64,000 bases of DNA from Rhodobacterales bacterium LSUCC0031. GTDB lineage: Bacteria; Pseudomonadota; Alphaproteobacteria; Rhodobacterales; Rhodobacteraceae. The notes under the pieces are model-generated. The model was not told where the DNA came from, searched no databases, and saw only the letters and a list, made by a program, of their open reading frames with translations. The position numbers were made by a program, and so were the translations under genes. Of the stretch, positions 56,266-64,000 are shown piece after piece. How positions within the stretch are numbered: the stretch's first letter is position 1; each line of letters starts with the position of its first letter. Location of the stretch: positions 670,001-734,000 of the forward strand of contig WVSP01000001.1 of the NCBI GenBank assembly GCA_015689735.1. Reading direction: 5' to 3'.

Positions 56266-57852
56266 ATGAGAGTTGTAACGGTAAACCGCCCCGGCCTTGC
56301 CGATGTAAAGGGTGACACGGAATGGAGCACGCTGGAACAGGCGCTGCTTGCTGCTTGTCCCAATGGCTGGCCAGCGTGTTTGCCCAATCGCGATGATCTG
56401 CCCCAAGACGACAGCGATCCCGACCGCCGGGTACGCGCCGGGTTGATCCGCTACCTGATGCTGGGCGGCAGCGACGAGGAAGGTGGCGTGCTGCCCAGCC
56501 CCCAAGGGGTTCGGCTCATTGGCGGTTGGATCGCCGGGGTGCTGGATCTGGAAGGATGCGAGACCCAGCTTGATTTGAAGCTATGGCGCTGCCGGATATC
56601 TGAGCGGGCTGTTCTTCAGGATGCAAGGATCGGGGCGCTGTATTTGCCCGGCTGCGCCGCGCCGCAGGGTTTGGATCTTCACCGGCTCGAGACCCGGCGC
56701 GGTGTGCATTTGAACTATGGCTTTGTCGCCGGAGGGATGGTCGATCTGGCGGGCGCTCGGATCGGTGGGGAACTTGATTGCGACGGTGGAAGTTTCAAGG
56801 GAAAGCCCATGGCGCTTGATTGCGACAATGCGCGGATTGGTGCGTCTGTTTTCTTGCGCGACGGATTTCATGCAGCCGGAATGCTGAATTTTGTGCGGGC
56901 TGAGATTGCGGGCAACCTTCGAGTGCAAGACGCCATTCTTGACGCAGGGCTTGATATGGAGGCCGCCCGCGTCGGGCATGGGTTTTTCTGGCAGAATGTT
57001 ACAGGCGCGCGGGAAAGGCTTGATTTGACCGAGGCGCATGTGGGGTCGTTGCGCGATGAGTGGCAAAGCTGGGCGGGGTGCAAGACCCTGATCCTTGATG
57101 GGTTTCGCTATGACCGGCTTGATGGCGCGATGACGGTCGCGCAGCGGTTGGCGTGGTTGGGCAAGGCCGATACTGCGCGCGCCGCAAAAACAGATGCCGC
57201 CTTGGCCCCTGCGTTTGAGCCACAACCCTATCTGCAACTTGCCAATGTGCTGCGCGCGCAAGGCAATCGCGATGGGGCCGCAGAGATCATGGTTCATCGG
57301 GAGTGGCGACAGCGGCAGGCCGAGCGGCGCTGGCTATGGATGCAGAATAACAGCCCCGTTGGGATGCGTCGTTGGCTGTTCGGGACTCTGTTATATCCGT
57401 TCAGTTGGCTTTTCGGCCTTGTTGCAGGCTATGGGCATCGCCCTGCGCGGTTGTTGGTTGTCGCGGCTGTGTTGGTGATCATGGCCGCGGTGCTGGCGGG
57501 GGCGGCGTATGATGCGGGGCAGTTTGCGCCCAATTCGCCGGTCATCTTGACCTCGACCGCGTGGCAGGCAGCACTTGCCGCGCATGCGGCGGGCGGTGAC
57601 ATGCCCCTGCTGATCTGGCTGGAGGGGCCGACCGCCGCCGATTACGAGCAATTCGACCGGTGGCTTTACGGTCTGGACCTGTTCTTGCCGCTTGATGCGC
57701 TGGGGCAAGAGGCGGCGTGGCGGCCCACCACCGGGCGCGGCGGCTGGGGCGATCTGGCCTTTTACAGCCGTTGGTTTTTCCAAGGGATGGGATGGATCGT
57801 CACCGCCCTTGCCGCAGCGGTGCTGACGGGTTTGGTCGGGCGGCGCGATTAG
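56266..57852 (+). CDS. Beta-helix-like protein with C-terminal membrane spans, unknown function
   Basis: 528 residues. Residues ~75-290 consist of irregular ~20-residue repeats of the type DLxGARIGGELDCDGGSF (also LQDARIGALYLPGC, DNARIGASVFLRDG, VRAEIAGNLRVQDAI, TEAHVGSLRDEW), suggesting a right-handed beta-helix related to pentapeptide-type folds. A helical, tetratricopeptide-like part follows (LAWLGKADTARAAKTDA, YLQLANVLRAQGNRDGAAEI). Three membrane spans (~370-390, ~395-418, ~507-525) are separated by an ~85-residue soluble loop. I cannot assign a function. The gene stands alone, convergent with gcrA. Confidence 0.8.
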   Translation: MRVVTVNRPGLADVKGDTEWSTLEQALLAACPNGWPACLPNRDDLPQDDSDPDRRVRAGLIRYLMLGGSDEEGGVLPSPQGVRLIGGWIAGVLDLEGCETQLDLKLWRCRISERAVLQDARIGALYLPGCAAPQGLDLHRLETRRGVHLNYGFVAGGMVDLAGARIGGELDCDGGSFKGKPMALDCDNARIGASVFLRDGFHAAGMLNFVRAEIAGNLRVQDAILDAGLDMEAARVGHGFFWQNVTGARERLDLTEAHVGSLRDEWQSWAGCKTLILDGFRYDRLDGAMTVAQRLAWLGKADTARAAKTDAALAPAFEPQPYLQLANVLRAQGNRDGAAEIMVHREWRQRQAERRWLWMQNNSPVGMRRWLFGTLLYPFSWLFGLVAGYGHRPARLLVVAAVLVIMAAVLAGAAYDAGQFAPNSPVILTSTAWQAALAAHAAGGDMPLLIWLEGPTAADYEQFDRWLYGLDLFLPLDALGQEAAWRPTTGRGGWGDLAFYSRWFFQGMGWIVTALAAAVLTGLVGRRD

Positions 57853-57904
57853 CGCGGTGTGGCCGGGGCCAGCCCAAAGGGCCGCCCCCGTGCGTCATGC
57901 TGGC

Positions 57905-58522
57905 CTAGCGGCGGCGGTCGCGGCGTGCCGACATGGGTTGGAAGGCCACGCCCACATGCGCCTCGCAATAGGGTTTGCCTTGCTGCACGGGCAGGCCGCA
58001 GAAATAGAAATCTTGCGTCGCCGGATCGCCGATGGGCCATTTGCAGGTGCGTTCGGTCAGTTCCATCAAGCTGATGCGCTTGGCGGTTTTCTCGACCTCA
58101 TGGACCTTGGCCAGCGCCTCGGGGCTGATTTCATTGGCCGAGGGCTGGGGCGGCAGGGGTTGGCCCGCAGGCACGATGGGCTTGCGCAGGGGGGTGACGT
58201 TGCTGGGGCGCGGTGGCGGGTCGTCGCTGGCCGTAGGCGCGGCGCGCTCGGGTTGGGGTGCGGGTGCGGCTTTCGGTTCTTCGCTGCGGGCCGGTTTTTG
58301 GGGCGTGCGCGCATCAACCTCTGGAGTGGCGGGTTTGGCTTGGGGTGCAGGGGCGGCAGGCCCGGAGGCCGCGCCCGTGCGGTTCGACAGGCCAAGGCGA
58401 TGCACCTTGCCGATCACCGCGTTGCGGGTGACGCCGCCCAATTCCTTGGCGATCTGGCTGGCCGACTGGCCCTCGCCCCACATCTTTTTCAAAAGCTCGA
58501 CGCGTTCGTCGGTCCAGGACAT
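57905..58522 (-). CDS. gcrA: GcrA cell cycle regulator
   Basis: 205 residues: an N-terminal helix-turn-helix SWTDERVELLKKMWGEGQSA, then SQIAKELGGVTRNAVIGKVHRLGLS, a Pro/Ala-rich middle, and the C-terminal domain with CKWPIGDPATQDFYFCGLPV that contacts RNA polymerase sigma-70. GcrA promotes transcription at promoters carrying methylated GANTC sites in alphaproteobacteria. ATG 58522 gives the family start MSWTDERV. Confidence 0.94.
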   Translation of the reverse strand: MSWTDERVELLKKMWGEGQSASQIAKELGGVTRNAVIGKVHRLGLSNRTGAASGPAAPAPQAKPATPEVDARTPQKPARSEEPKAAPAPQPERAAPTASDDPPPRPSNVTPLRKPIVPAGQPLPPQPSANEISPEALAKVHEVEKTAKRISLMELTERTCKWPIGDPATQDFYFCGLPVQQGKPYCEAHVGVAFQPMSARRDRRR

Positions 58523-58646
58523 GCCCGTCTCCTGATCTGGGGGCCGAATGATAGCAGCGCGGCCCAAGGCCACCTCATATGAAGGTGTCTTGGCCGAATT
58601 GAAAGCCCCATTCTAGCCCGGCCACCGCAAGGCGCAAGGCTGCCGC

Positions 58647-59648
58647 TTATGCCTTGCGGCGATGTGTGGCTTCGCGCCATGCCAAAAGTGCCGCACCGCC
58701 GATGATGGTCAGTGCGCCGATCAGGCTGACGGGCGATGGCACAACGCCAAAGATCACACCGTCGTATAGCGCGGCAAAGACGAGCGTCAGATAGGAAAAG
58801 GGCGTGATGAAGCTGGCATCGGCGCGGGCCAGCGCGGTGATGAAGAAAAGCTGCGCGGCCGCCATCACGGTGCCGATGGCCATCATCCCCGCCCATTGCA
58901 GGGGCGTGGGCGGTTGCCAGACCCAGATGACCGCGCAGGTGGCGATCACAAGGCCAATGGAATTGTTCATCAACAAGATCTGTGCTGGGGGCTCGCGGCC
59001 GGATAACCGCTTCATGAAGATCAACTCCAACCCCAGCGCACAAGCGGCGGCGAGCGCCAACAGCGCGCCTGTTTGCATCGCCGCGCTGCCGGGCCGGATC
59101 AGGATCATCGCGCCGATCAGGGCAATTGCGGCGGCAAGCCAGCGCCATTTGCCCACCCGCTCGCCCAAGAGCGGTATGGCGAGGATCATGGCGAGCACCG
59201 GGTTCAAGAAGCTGATCGCCGTGGCATCTGAAAGCGGAATTGCGGCGGCGGCGGCAAACATCAAGGATACGCCCGCCCAGCCACAGAATGTGCGGATCAC
59301 ATGGGTTTTGACATCGGGACGGTGCAAGGTTGGGCGCAAAACCGCGACCGTGGACGTAATCACGATCCAGGCAAACAGGAATCGCCCGAAGCTGACCTGC
59401 AACGGGTGCAGGCTTGCGCCAAGGGCCTGGGTGCCAAGCGCCTTGGCCAGGAGCGTGGTCGCAGCAAGCAGCGCCGTGGCGCAGATCATCAAGATCACCG
59501 CGCGCCCCGGCGCGGGAACGCCCTGCGCCGTGGGCAGCGCCGCGGGCGGGACAAGGGATTGCGGCGTCAGCGGTGGCGTGTCGGGCAATTGCTGCGGCCC
59601 TTTGTCGTCACAGGCCCAAGCACCAGCGCATGACCGCTTTTTGCGCAT
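58647..59648 (-). CDS. EamA/DMT-family transporter
   Basis: Up to 333 residues, ten membrane spans in two EamA repeats ([40 protein letters not shown] in the first; the second includes [36 protein letters not shown]). Probably a metabolite exporter; substrate unknown. The start is uncertain: ATG 59648 lies 41 bases inside argF and gives a long polar N-terminus, and ATG 59489 would start just before the first span. The stop is embedded in a CCGCAAGGC/GCCTTGCGG hairpin. Confidence 0.82.
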   Translation of the reverse strand: MRKKRSCAGAWACDDKGPQQLPDTPPLTPQSLVPPAALPTAQGVPAPGRAVILMICATALLAATTLLAKALGTQALGASLHPLQVSFGRFLFAWIVITSTVAVLRPTLHRPDVKTHVIRTFCGWAGVSLMFAAAAAIPLSDATAISFLNPVLAMILAIPLLGERVGKWRWLAAAIALIGAMILIRPGSAAMQTGALLALAAACALGLELIFMKRLSGREPPAQILLMNNSIGLVIATCAVIWVWQPPTPLQWAGMMAIGTVMAAAQLFFITALARADASFITPFSYLTLVFAALYDGVIFGVVPSPVSLIGALTIIGGAALLAWREATHRRKA

Positions 59649-60534
59649 GAAGCCGGTTCTCTGCCTCGTCGAAGACGACCGATTGGGGTCCGTCCATCAC
59701 GGCGTCCGTGACTTCCTCGTTGCGGTGCGCAGGCAGGCAATGCATGAAGAGTGCGTCGGGCTTGGCGTGTTTCATCAGCGCCTCGTTCACCTGGTAGGGG
59801 CGCAGCTGGTTATGACGGCGCTCACGGGTGGTCTGGCTATCATGCATCGAGACCCATGTATCGGTCACGACCAGATCAGCCCCCGCTACGGCGCGGGCCG
59901 GGTCGCGGATGATCTCGACGGCTGCGCCCTTGGCGCGCGCCTCCTCGAGGAAGACACGCTCGGGGTCGAGCGGTTCGGGGCCGCAAAAGGTCAGGTCGAA
60001 GCCGAATTGCCCTGCTGCATGGGCAAAGCTTGCAAAGACGTTGTTGCCGTCGCCGCACCAGACGACCTTTTTGCCCGCGATCGGGCCGCGATGTTCCTCG
60101 TAGGTCAGGATATCAGCCATGATCTGGCAGGGATGGGTACGGTTGGTCAGCCCGTTGATCACCGGCACGCTGGCGTGATCGGCCATTTCCAAAAGCACGT
60201 CTTCCTCGTAGGTGCGCAGCATGATCAGATCGACGTAGCGCGACAGCACGCGGGCGGTATCGGCGATGGTTTCGCCATGGCCAAGCTGCATCTCGGAGCC
60301 GGTCAGCACCATTGTCTGCCCGCCCATCTGGCGCACGCCCACATCAAAGCTGACACGGGTGCGGGTCGAAGGTTTTTCAAAGATCAGCGCGACCACGCGG
60401 CCCGAGAGCGGCTGGTCGTCATCGGGCATCCCCTTGGGACGGTCTGCGCGCGCCGCTTTCATCACGGCGGCCTGGTCGATCATGGTCCGCAGGTCAGCGG
60501 GATCGGTCTTGTTGATATCGAGGAAATGACGCAT
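59608..60534 (-). CDS. argF: Ornithine carbamoyltransferase
   Basis: Forms citrulline from ornithine and carbamoyl phosphate. 308 residues with the carbamoyl-phosphate motif [12 protein letters not shown], the HPCQ motif ([12 protein letters not shown]), the ornithine loop [12 protein letters not shown] and the signature [16 protein letters not shown] 60534 (MRHFLDINK). It follows argD on the same strand, separated by an 82-base gap that holds a REP-like element. Confidence 0.96.
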   Translation of the reverse strand: MRHFLDINKTDPADLRTMIDQAAVMKAARADRPKGMPDDDQPLSGRVVALIFEKPSTRTRVSFDVGVRQMGGQTMVLTGSEMQLGHGETIADTARVLSRYVDLIMLRTYEEDVLLEMADHASVPVINGLTNRTHPCQIMADILTYEEHRGPIAGKKVVWCGDGNNVFASFAHAAGQFGFDLTFCGPEPLDPERVFLEEARAKGAAVEIIRDPARAVAGADLVVTDTWVSMHDSQTTRERRHNQLRPYQVNEALMKHAKPDALFMHCLPAHRNEEVTDAVMDGPQSVVFDEAENRLHAQKAVMRWCLGL

Positions 60535-60563
60535 CGGCTGGGCCTTTCGGCTGACGGGCGGCG

Positions 60564-60610
60564 CCGGGGGGCCAGCCCCCCGGACCCCCCGGGATATTTT
60601 TGAAACGAAG
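60564..60610 (+). repeat. REP-like intergenic element, copy C
   Basis: CCGGGGGGC-CA-GCCCCCCGG (9-pair perfect hairpin) followed by the tail CCCCCCGGGATATTT and TTGAAACGAAG. It fills the gap between argD and argF. Same layout as copies A, B and D. Confidence 0.7.
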
Positions 60611-60616
60611 AAGCGA

Positions 60617-61807
60617 TCAGGCCTCGGCCATGGCGCGCGCAAGGGCCGCGGCGGCGGTATCGAGGCGATCCACCCCCTCGGCAATCTCGTCTTGGGTGAT
60701 GGTGAGCGCGGGCAGGATGCGCACGACATTGTCGCCCGCTGGCACGGTCAGGATCTCGGCATCATAACCGGCGGCCACGACATCGGTGTTGGTCGCGCGG
60801 CATTTGAGGCCGAGCATGAGACCTGCGCCGCGGACGCCTTCGAAGATCTCGGGATGGGCGGCGACAAGCCCTTCGAGCCTTTGGCGCAGAAAACCCGCCT
60901 TCTTGCGGACATCTTCCAGAAATCCGGGCTTGGTGATCTCGTCCATCACGGCGGCCCCGACCGCGCAGCCCAGCGGGTTGCCGCCATAGGTCGAGCCATG
61001 CGTCCCTGCCGTCATACCGCGTGCGGCGTTTTCCGTGGCCAGAAGCGCGCCAATCGGGTAGCCGCCGCCAATGCCCTTGGCCACCATCATGATATCGGGC
61101 GTGATGCCTGCCCATTCATGCGCGAAAAGCCGTCCCGTGCGGCCCACGCCACACTGGATCTCGTCGAAGATCAGCAAAAGCCCGTATTCATCGCACAGAT
61201 CACGCAGCCCCTTGAGGCATTGATCGGGCAGGGGGCGGATGCCGCTTTCGCCTTGCACAGGTTCGACCATGATGGCGCCCACATCGGCGGCGGCGGCCGC
61301 TTCGCGCAGTGCCGCGTGATCACCAAAGGGCAGTTGCCGGAAACCCGGCAAGAGCGGGCCGAACCCTTTGGTCAGCTTTTCCGAGCCCGCCGCCGAGATC
61401 GCGGCGATCGAGCGGCCGTGAAACGCCCCCTCGAAGGTCAGGATGGTGGTGCGCGCGGGCGTGTCGCTTTCATACCAGTATTTGCGCGCCATCTTGACGG
61501 CAAGTTCCGTCGCCTCGGTGCCTGAATTGCAGAAAAACACCGTGTCGGCGAAGCTGTGTTCCACCAAACGCTGGGCCAGCGCCTCTTGCTGTGGCACCAC
61601 ATAAAGGTTCGAGGTATGCCACAGCGCATGCGCCTGATCGGTCAGGGCCTTGACCAGCGCCGGATGCCCGTGACCCAGCGACATCACCGCGATTCCGCTC
61701 GCGAAATCGACAAAGCGTCGTCCATCGGCCTCGACCATCCACGCGCCTTCGCCTTTGACGAAGGACAGTTTGGCGCGGTTGTAGCTGGGCAAGACGGGCG
61801 AAATCAT
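60617..61807 (-). CDS. argD: Acetylornithine/succinyldiaminopimelate aminotransferase
   Basis: 396-residue class III PLP aminotransferase of arginine synthesis, often also serving lysine synthesis. It shows [20 protein letters not shown], the PLP-Asp block [16 protein letters not shown], the Schiff-base lysine at ~243 in [16 protein letters not shown], and [17 protein letters not shown] lies 6 bases before ATG 61807. Probably co-transcribed with argF. Confidence 0.95.
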   Translation of the reverse strand: MISPVLPSYNRAKLSFVKGEGAWMVEADGRRFVDFASGIAVMSLGHGHPALVKALTDQAHALWHTSNLYVVPQQEALAQRLVEHSFADTVFFCNSGTEATELAVKMARKYWYESDTPARTTILTFEGAFHGRSIAAISAAGSEKLTKGFGPLLPGFRQLPFGDHAALREAAAAADVGAIMVEPVQGESGIRPLPDQCLKGLRDLCDEYGLLLIFDEIQCGVGRTGRLFAHEWAGITPDIMMVAKGIGGGYPIGALLATENAARGMTAGTHGSTYGGNPLGCAVGAAVMDEITKPGFLEDVRKKAGFLRQRLEGLVAAHPEIFEGVRGAGLMLGLKCRATNTDVVAAGYDAEILTVPAGDNVVRILPALTITQDEIAEGVDRLDTAAAALARAMAEA

Positions 61808-61876
61808 CGCGATCTCCGTGTCTGGATTGAAAGATACTGCATTGCGCAGGGGCGCGCGCGAGTCAATTGAAGACAG

Positions 61877-61912
61877 CAAAAGAAAGGGGCCACGCGAACT
61901 GCCGCATGGCCC
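61877..61912 (-). terminator. Intrinsic terminator of metF
   Basis: On the minus strand GGGCCA, a 14-base loop and TGGCCC are followed by CCTTTCTTTTG. About 60 bases after the metF stop, beyond REP-like copy D. Confidence 0.6.
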
Positions 61913-61914
61913 AT

Positions 61915-61966
61915 CTTTGCTTTCCAAATACTCCGGGGGAGGCCGCAGGCCGGGGGCAGAGCCCCC
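61915..61966 (-). repeat. REP-like intergenic element, copy D
   Basis: On the minus strand GGGGGC-TCT-GCCCCC, then GGCCTGCGGCCT, then the tail CCCCCGGAGTATTT and GGAAAGCAAAG. Tail identical in plan to copies A-C. It lies directly after the metF stop. Confidence 0.68.
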
Positions 61967-61973
61967 TCTTTCG

Positions 61974-62843
61974 TTATGCGACTTCCGACAGCGCGACCTT
62001 GGGCATGACACCCAGCGCGGCACAGACATCGCGAGTCAGTTCGGGGGCGTTCAGCGTGTAGAAATGCAGATCTTCCACGCCGCCTGTGATCAGATCGGTG
62101 CAAAGCTCGGTCGCCAGCGCCGTGGACAAGAGCTGTTCGCGCCCATCGCGGATGGCCTTGTCATAGGCTTCATCGAGCCATGCGGGGATCAAGGTGCCGC
62201 AGCTTTGCGCGAATTTGCGCACGCCCGACCAGCTATTGATCGGCAAGATGCCGGGGATGATCGGCGCATGGATGCCCGCTGCGGCGCAGGCATCGCGGAA
62301 GCGGAAAAAGGTCTCGGCCTCGAAGAAGAACTGGGTGATGGCCGAGGACGCGCCGACATCGATCTTGCGCTTGAGGTAGTCAACGCAGTCTTGCATCGAT
62401 CCCGCCTCGGGGTGCGGGTCGGGATAGGCGCCGACACGCAGCTGGAACTTGCCTGTTTCGGCCAGCGCCGCGATCAAGCCAATCGAGTCGGCAAAGCCAT
62501 CTGGATGTGGGGTAAAGCGGCCTGTGCCTTTCGGCGGGTCGCCACGCAGCGCCACGATCTGGGTGACACCGGCGGCCGCATAGCTTTCGGCGATGGCCAA
62601 GGTTTCCTGCCGCGTGGCATCGACGCAGGTCAGATGCGCGGCAACTGGCACACCATAATTGGCGTGGATCGTTTTGACCGCGTCATGGGTCAGCGTGCGT
62701 GTCGTGCCACCCGCGCCATAGGTGACCGAGACGAATTCTGGCCCAAGCGGGGCGAGAACGCCCAAGGTTTCCCAAAGCCGAAAGGACGCCTCAAGGGATT
62801 TAGGCGGAAAGAACTCGAAGGAAACGCGGGGCGGGCGGGTCAT
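61974..62843 (-). CDS. metF: Methylenetetrahydrofolate reductase
   Basis: Reduces 5,10-methylene-THF to 5-methyl-THF for methionine synthesis. 289-residue FAD-dependent barrel: VSFEFFPPKSLEASFRLWET, FVSVTYGAGGTTRTLTHDAV, ALRGDPPKGTGRF, and the C-terminal GVEDLHFYTLN. ATG 62843. Divergent from a metR-like LysR gene with a 93-base shared region. Confidence 0.95.
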   Translation of the reverse strand: MTRPPRVSFEFFPPKSLEASFRLWETLGVLAPLGPEFVSVTYGAGGTTRTLTHDAVKTIHANYGVPVAAHLTCVDATRQETLAIAESYAAAGVTQIVALRGDPPKGTGRFTPHPDGFADSIGLIAALAETGKFQLRVGAYPDPHPEAGSMQDCVDYLKRKIDVGASSAITQFFFEAETFFRFRDACAAAGIHAPIIPGILPINSWSGVRKFAQSCGTLIPAWLDEAYDKAIRDGREQLLSTALATELCTDLITGGVEDLHFYTLNAPELTRDVCAALGVMPKVALSEVA

Positions 62844-62910
62844 GATACATCCAATGCTTGATCTCTTGGGCAGTGATGTCGCATAGAGTGGTGCTTGCGG
62901 CAAATTCATA

Positions 62911-62921
62911 ATCTTCAAGAT
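62911..62921. promoter_or_regulatory. Candidate MetR operator in the metF-metR region
   Basis: ATCTT-C-AAGAT is an 11-base perfect inverted repeat, next to TTCA-N5-TTCA half-sites, in the short divergent region. LysR regulators usually bind such repeats beside their own gene. The E. coli MetR consensus (TGAA-N5-TTCA) is not met exactly. Confidence 0.4.
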
Positions 62922-62936
62922 CAATATGAGTCTCAC

Positions 62937-63842
62937 ATGCATCTTGAGTTTCGGCACCTGCGCACGATCAAGGCTATCCACGAGGAAGGGGGGCTCGCAC
63001 GGGCTGCTGATCGGCTGCATATTACGCAAAGTGCGCTGAGCCATCAGATCAAGGGGTTGGAGGATCAGGCGGGGCTGGAATTGTTCGTCCGCCGGTCCAA
63101 GCCGATGAAGCTGTCACCCGCAGGGTTGAAGTTGTTGCGCTTGGCCGAGGAGGTCTTGCCGCGCATCGCGGCCCTCGAGGACGAGTTTGATAATCTGCGC
63201 AAGGGCAAATCGGGGCGGCTGCATATCGCCATCGAGTGTCACGCCTGTTTCGATTGGCTGTTGCCGGTCCTTGACGCGTTTCGGGTGGGTTGGCCCGATA
63301 TTGATGTCGATATTCGCCCCGGCCTGCAATTCGAGGCCCTGCCCGCGCTGTTGCGTGAAGAGTTGGATCTGGTGATTTCCTCAGATCCCGAAGACCTGCC
63401 CGATGTCGATTTCACCCCGCTTTTTGATTATGAGCCGGTGTTCGTCTGCGCCGCTGATCATCCCCTGGCAACCAAACCCTATATCGAGGCGGCCGATTTT
63501 GCCGATCAGGCGCTCATCACCTATCCGGTCGAACGCGCGCGGCTCGATGTGTTTTCGCAGCTGTTGTTTCCCGCGGGTATCGAGCCGAAATCGATTCGTC
63601 AGGTCGAGCTTTCGGCGGTGATTTTGCTATTGGTCGCCTCGGGGCGCGGGGTGGCGGTCTTGCCTGATTGGGTGGTGCGCGACACGGCCAAGCATCCCTC
63701 GCTGGTGACGCGGCGGTTGACCGAGAAGGGGATCACGCGGCGGCTCTACGGGGCGACGCGGGTGGCCGATACGGCCAAGCCCTTCATGGCGCAGATGCTC
63801 AAGCTGAGCCGGAGCGAACCGCCCAAGCTGCAACGCCGATGA
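62937..63842 (+). CDS. metR: LysR-family regulator, MetR-like
   Basis: 301 residues: an N-terminal winged helix (HLRTIKAIHEEGGLARAADR, LHITQSALSHQIKGLEDQAG) and a substrate-binding domain with IECHACFDWLLPVLDAFRVG, typical of MetR, which senses homocysteine. ATG 62937 (MHLEFRHLR) is chosen; an upstream extension is not family-like. Divergent orientation with metF supports the assignment. Its stop overlaps the next gene by ATGA. Confidence 0.88.
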   Translation: MHLEFRHLRTIKAIHEEGGLARAADRLHITQSALSHQIKGLEDQAGLELFVRRSKPMKLSPAGLKLLRLAEEVLPRIAALEDEFDNLRKGKSGRLHIAIECHACFDWLLPVLDAFRVGWPDIDVDIRPGLQFEALPALLREELDLVISSDPEDLPDVDFTPLFDYEPVFVCAADHPLATKPYIEAADFADQALITYPVERARLDVFSQLLFPAGIEPKSIRQVELSAVILLLVASGRGVAVLPDWVVRDTAKHPSLVTRRLTEKGITRRLYGATRVADTAKPFMAQMLKLSRSEPPKLQRR

Positions 63843-64000
63843 ACGCGCGGCACCCGTTTCTCGACCATCCCCGCCCCTTGGCGGTGGCGCATCGCGGCGG
63901 GTCGCTGGAGGCCGAGGAAAACACGATGCCAGCTTTTGCCCATGCGGTCGCGCTGGGATATACCCATGTCGAGACCGATGTGCATGCGACCCGCGACGGG
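63839..64000 (+). CDS. Glycerophosphodiester phosphodiesterase, N-terminal part (runs off window)
   Basis: The first 54 codons are present. They show the GDPD opening: VAHRGGSLEAEENTMPAFAH followed by LGYTHVETDVHATRDG, including the catalytic His and metal-binding Glu/Asp residues. No signal peptide, so probably a cytoplasmic enzyme hydrolysing deacylated phospholipids. The ATG overlaps the metR stop (ATGA). Confidence 0.88.
   Translation, partial: MNARHPFLDHPRPLAVAHRGGSLEAEENTMPAFAHAVALGYTHVETDVHATRDG

Noticed and set aside
58804-60603. 599-codon open frame on the plus strand
   Set aside because: Antisense to both the DMT gene and argF, whose reading frames have clear motifs.

Overview
The window is a gene-dense, GC-rich stretch of chromosome that looks like an alphaproteobacterium of the Rhodobacteraceae (Rhodobacter/Roseobacter group). 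This rests on family content and gene order, not on any database search. The markers are GcrA, a DUF1489 protein, a DUF1127 mini-protein, a DUF6455 protein behind an FNR-type box, a coenzyme B12-dependent ribonucleotide reductase as the RNR present, homospermidine synthase, and a hisS-hisZ-hisG cluster. I found no rRNA, tRNA, insertion sequence, prophage or CRISPR array. Most genes are housekeeping and lie in translationally coupled runs with 1 to 4 base overlaps.

Left part (1-14.6 kb): the end of an MFS transporter, a GC-rich repeat cluster, slyX, then hisS-hisZ-hisG (histidyl-tRNA synthetase, its catalytically dead paralogue HisZ, and short-form HisG, which together form the first enzyme of histidine synthesis). 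Next come a DUF1489 gene divergent from nrdJ, an LpxR-like outer-membrane lipid A deacylase candidate, a Hint-domain protein, rpsD, homospermidine synthase, a second MFS protein and prmA. prmA converges on a DUF1127 gene.

Middle (15-31.4 kb): ruvC-ruvA-ruvB, an unknown gene, ybgC, tolQ-tolR-tolA-tolB-pal-cpoB, tilS and ftsH form one long co-oriented run. It combines Holliday-junction processing, envelope constriction, tRNA-Ile lysidine synthesis and membrane proteolysis. A MOSC protein, fhs and folD (one-carbon folate metabolism) and a membrane-bound LytTR protein follow. An 18-base perfect palindrome lies just before fhs.

Minus-strand block (31.3-46.8 kb): pdeM and an Lhr-like helicase (ligase-associated DNA repair module, here without ligase or exonuclease), then a Tad/Flp pilus locus. 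In transcription order it runs: two tandem pilin genes, cpaB, secretin cpaC, an OmpA-type lipoprotein, tadZ/cpaE, tadA/cpaF, tadB, tadC, two TPR lipoproteins, prepilin peptidase and a winged-helix AAA ATPase. Both pilins carry Asp where type IV pilins usually have Glu5. Both are preceded by a similar upstream block at the same distance.

Right part (47-64 kb): a lytic transglycosylase, scoA-scoB with a coupled thioesterase, a histone-deacetylase-like amidohydrolase, small unknowns, an M48 lipoprotein, a DUF6455 gene behind a perfect FNR-type site, rimO, an AsmA-like protein, a large beta-helix-like membrane protein of unknown function, gcrA, a DMT exporter, argD-argF, and metF divergent from a metR-like LysR gene. 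The window ends inside a glycerophosphodiester phosphodiesterase gene. Four copies of a REP-like intergenic element (GC hairpin plus a conserved tail) are scattered across the window.
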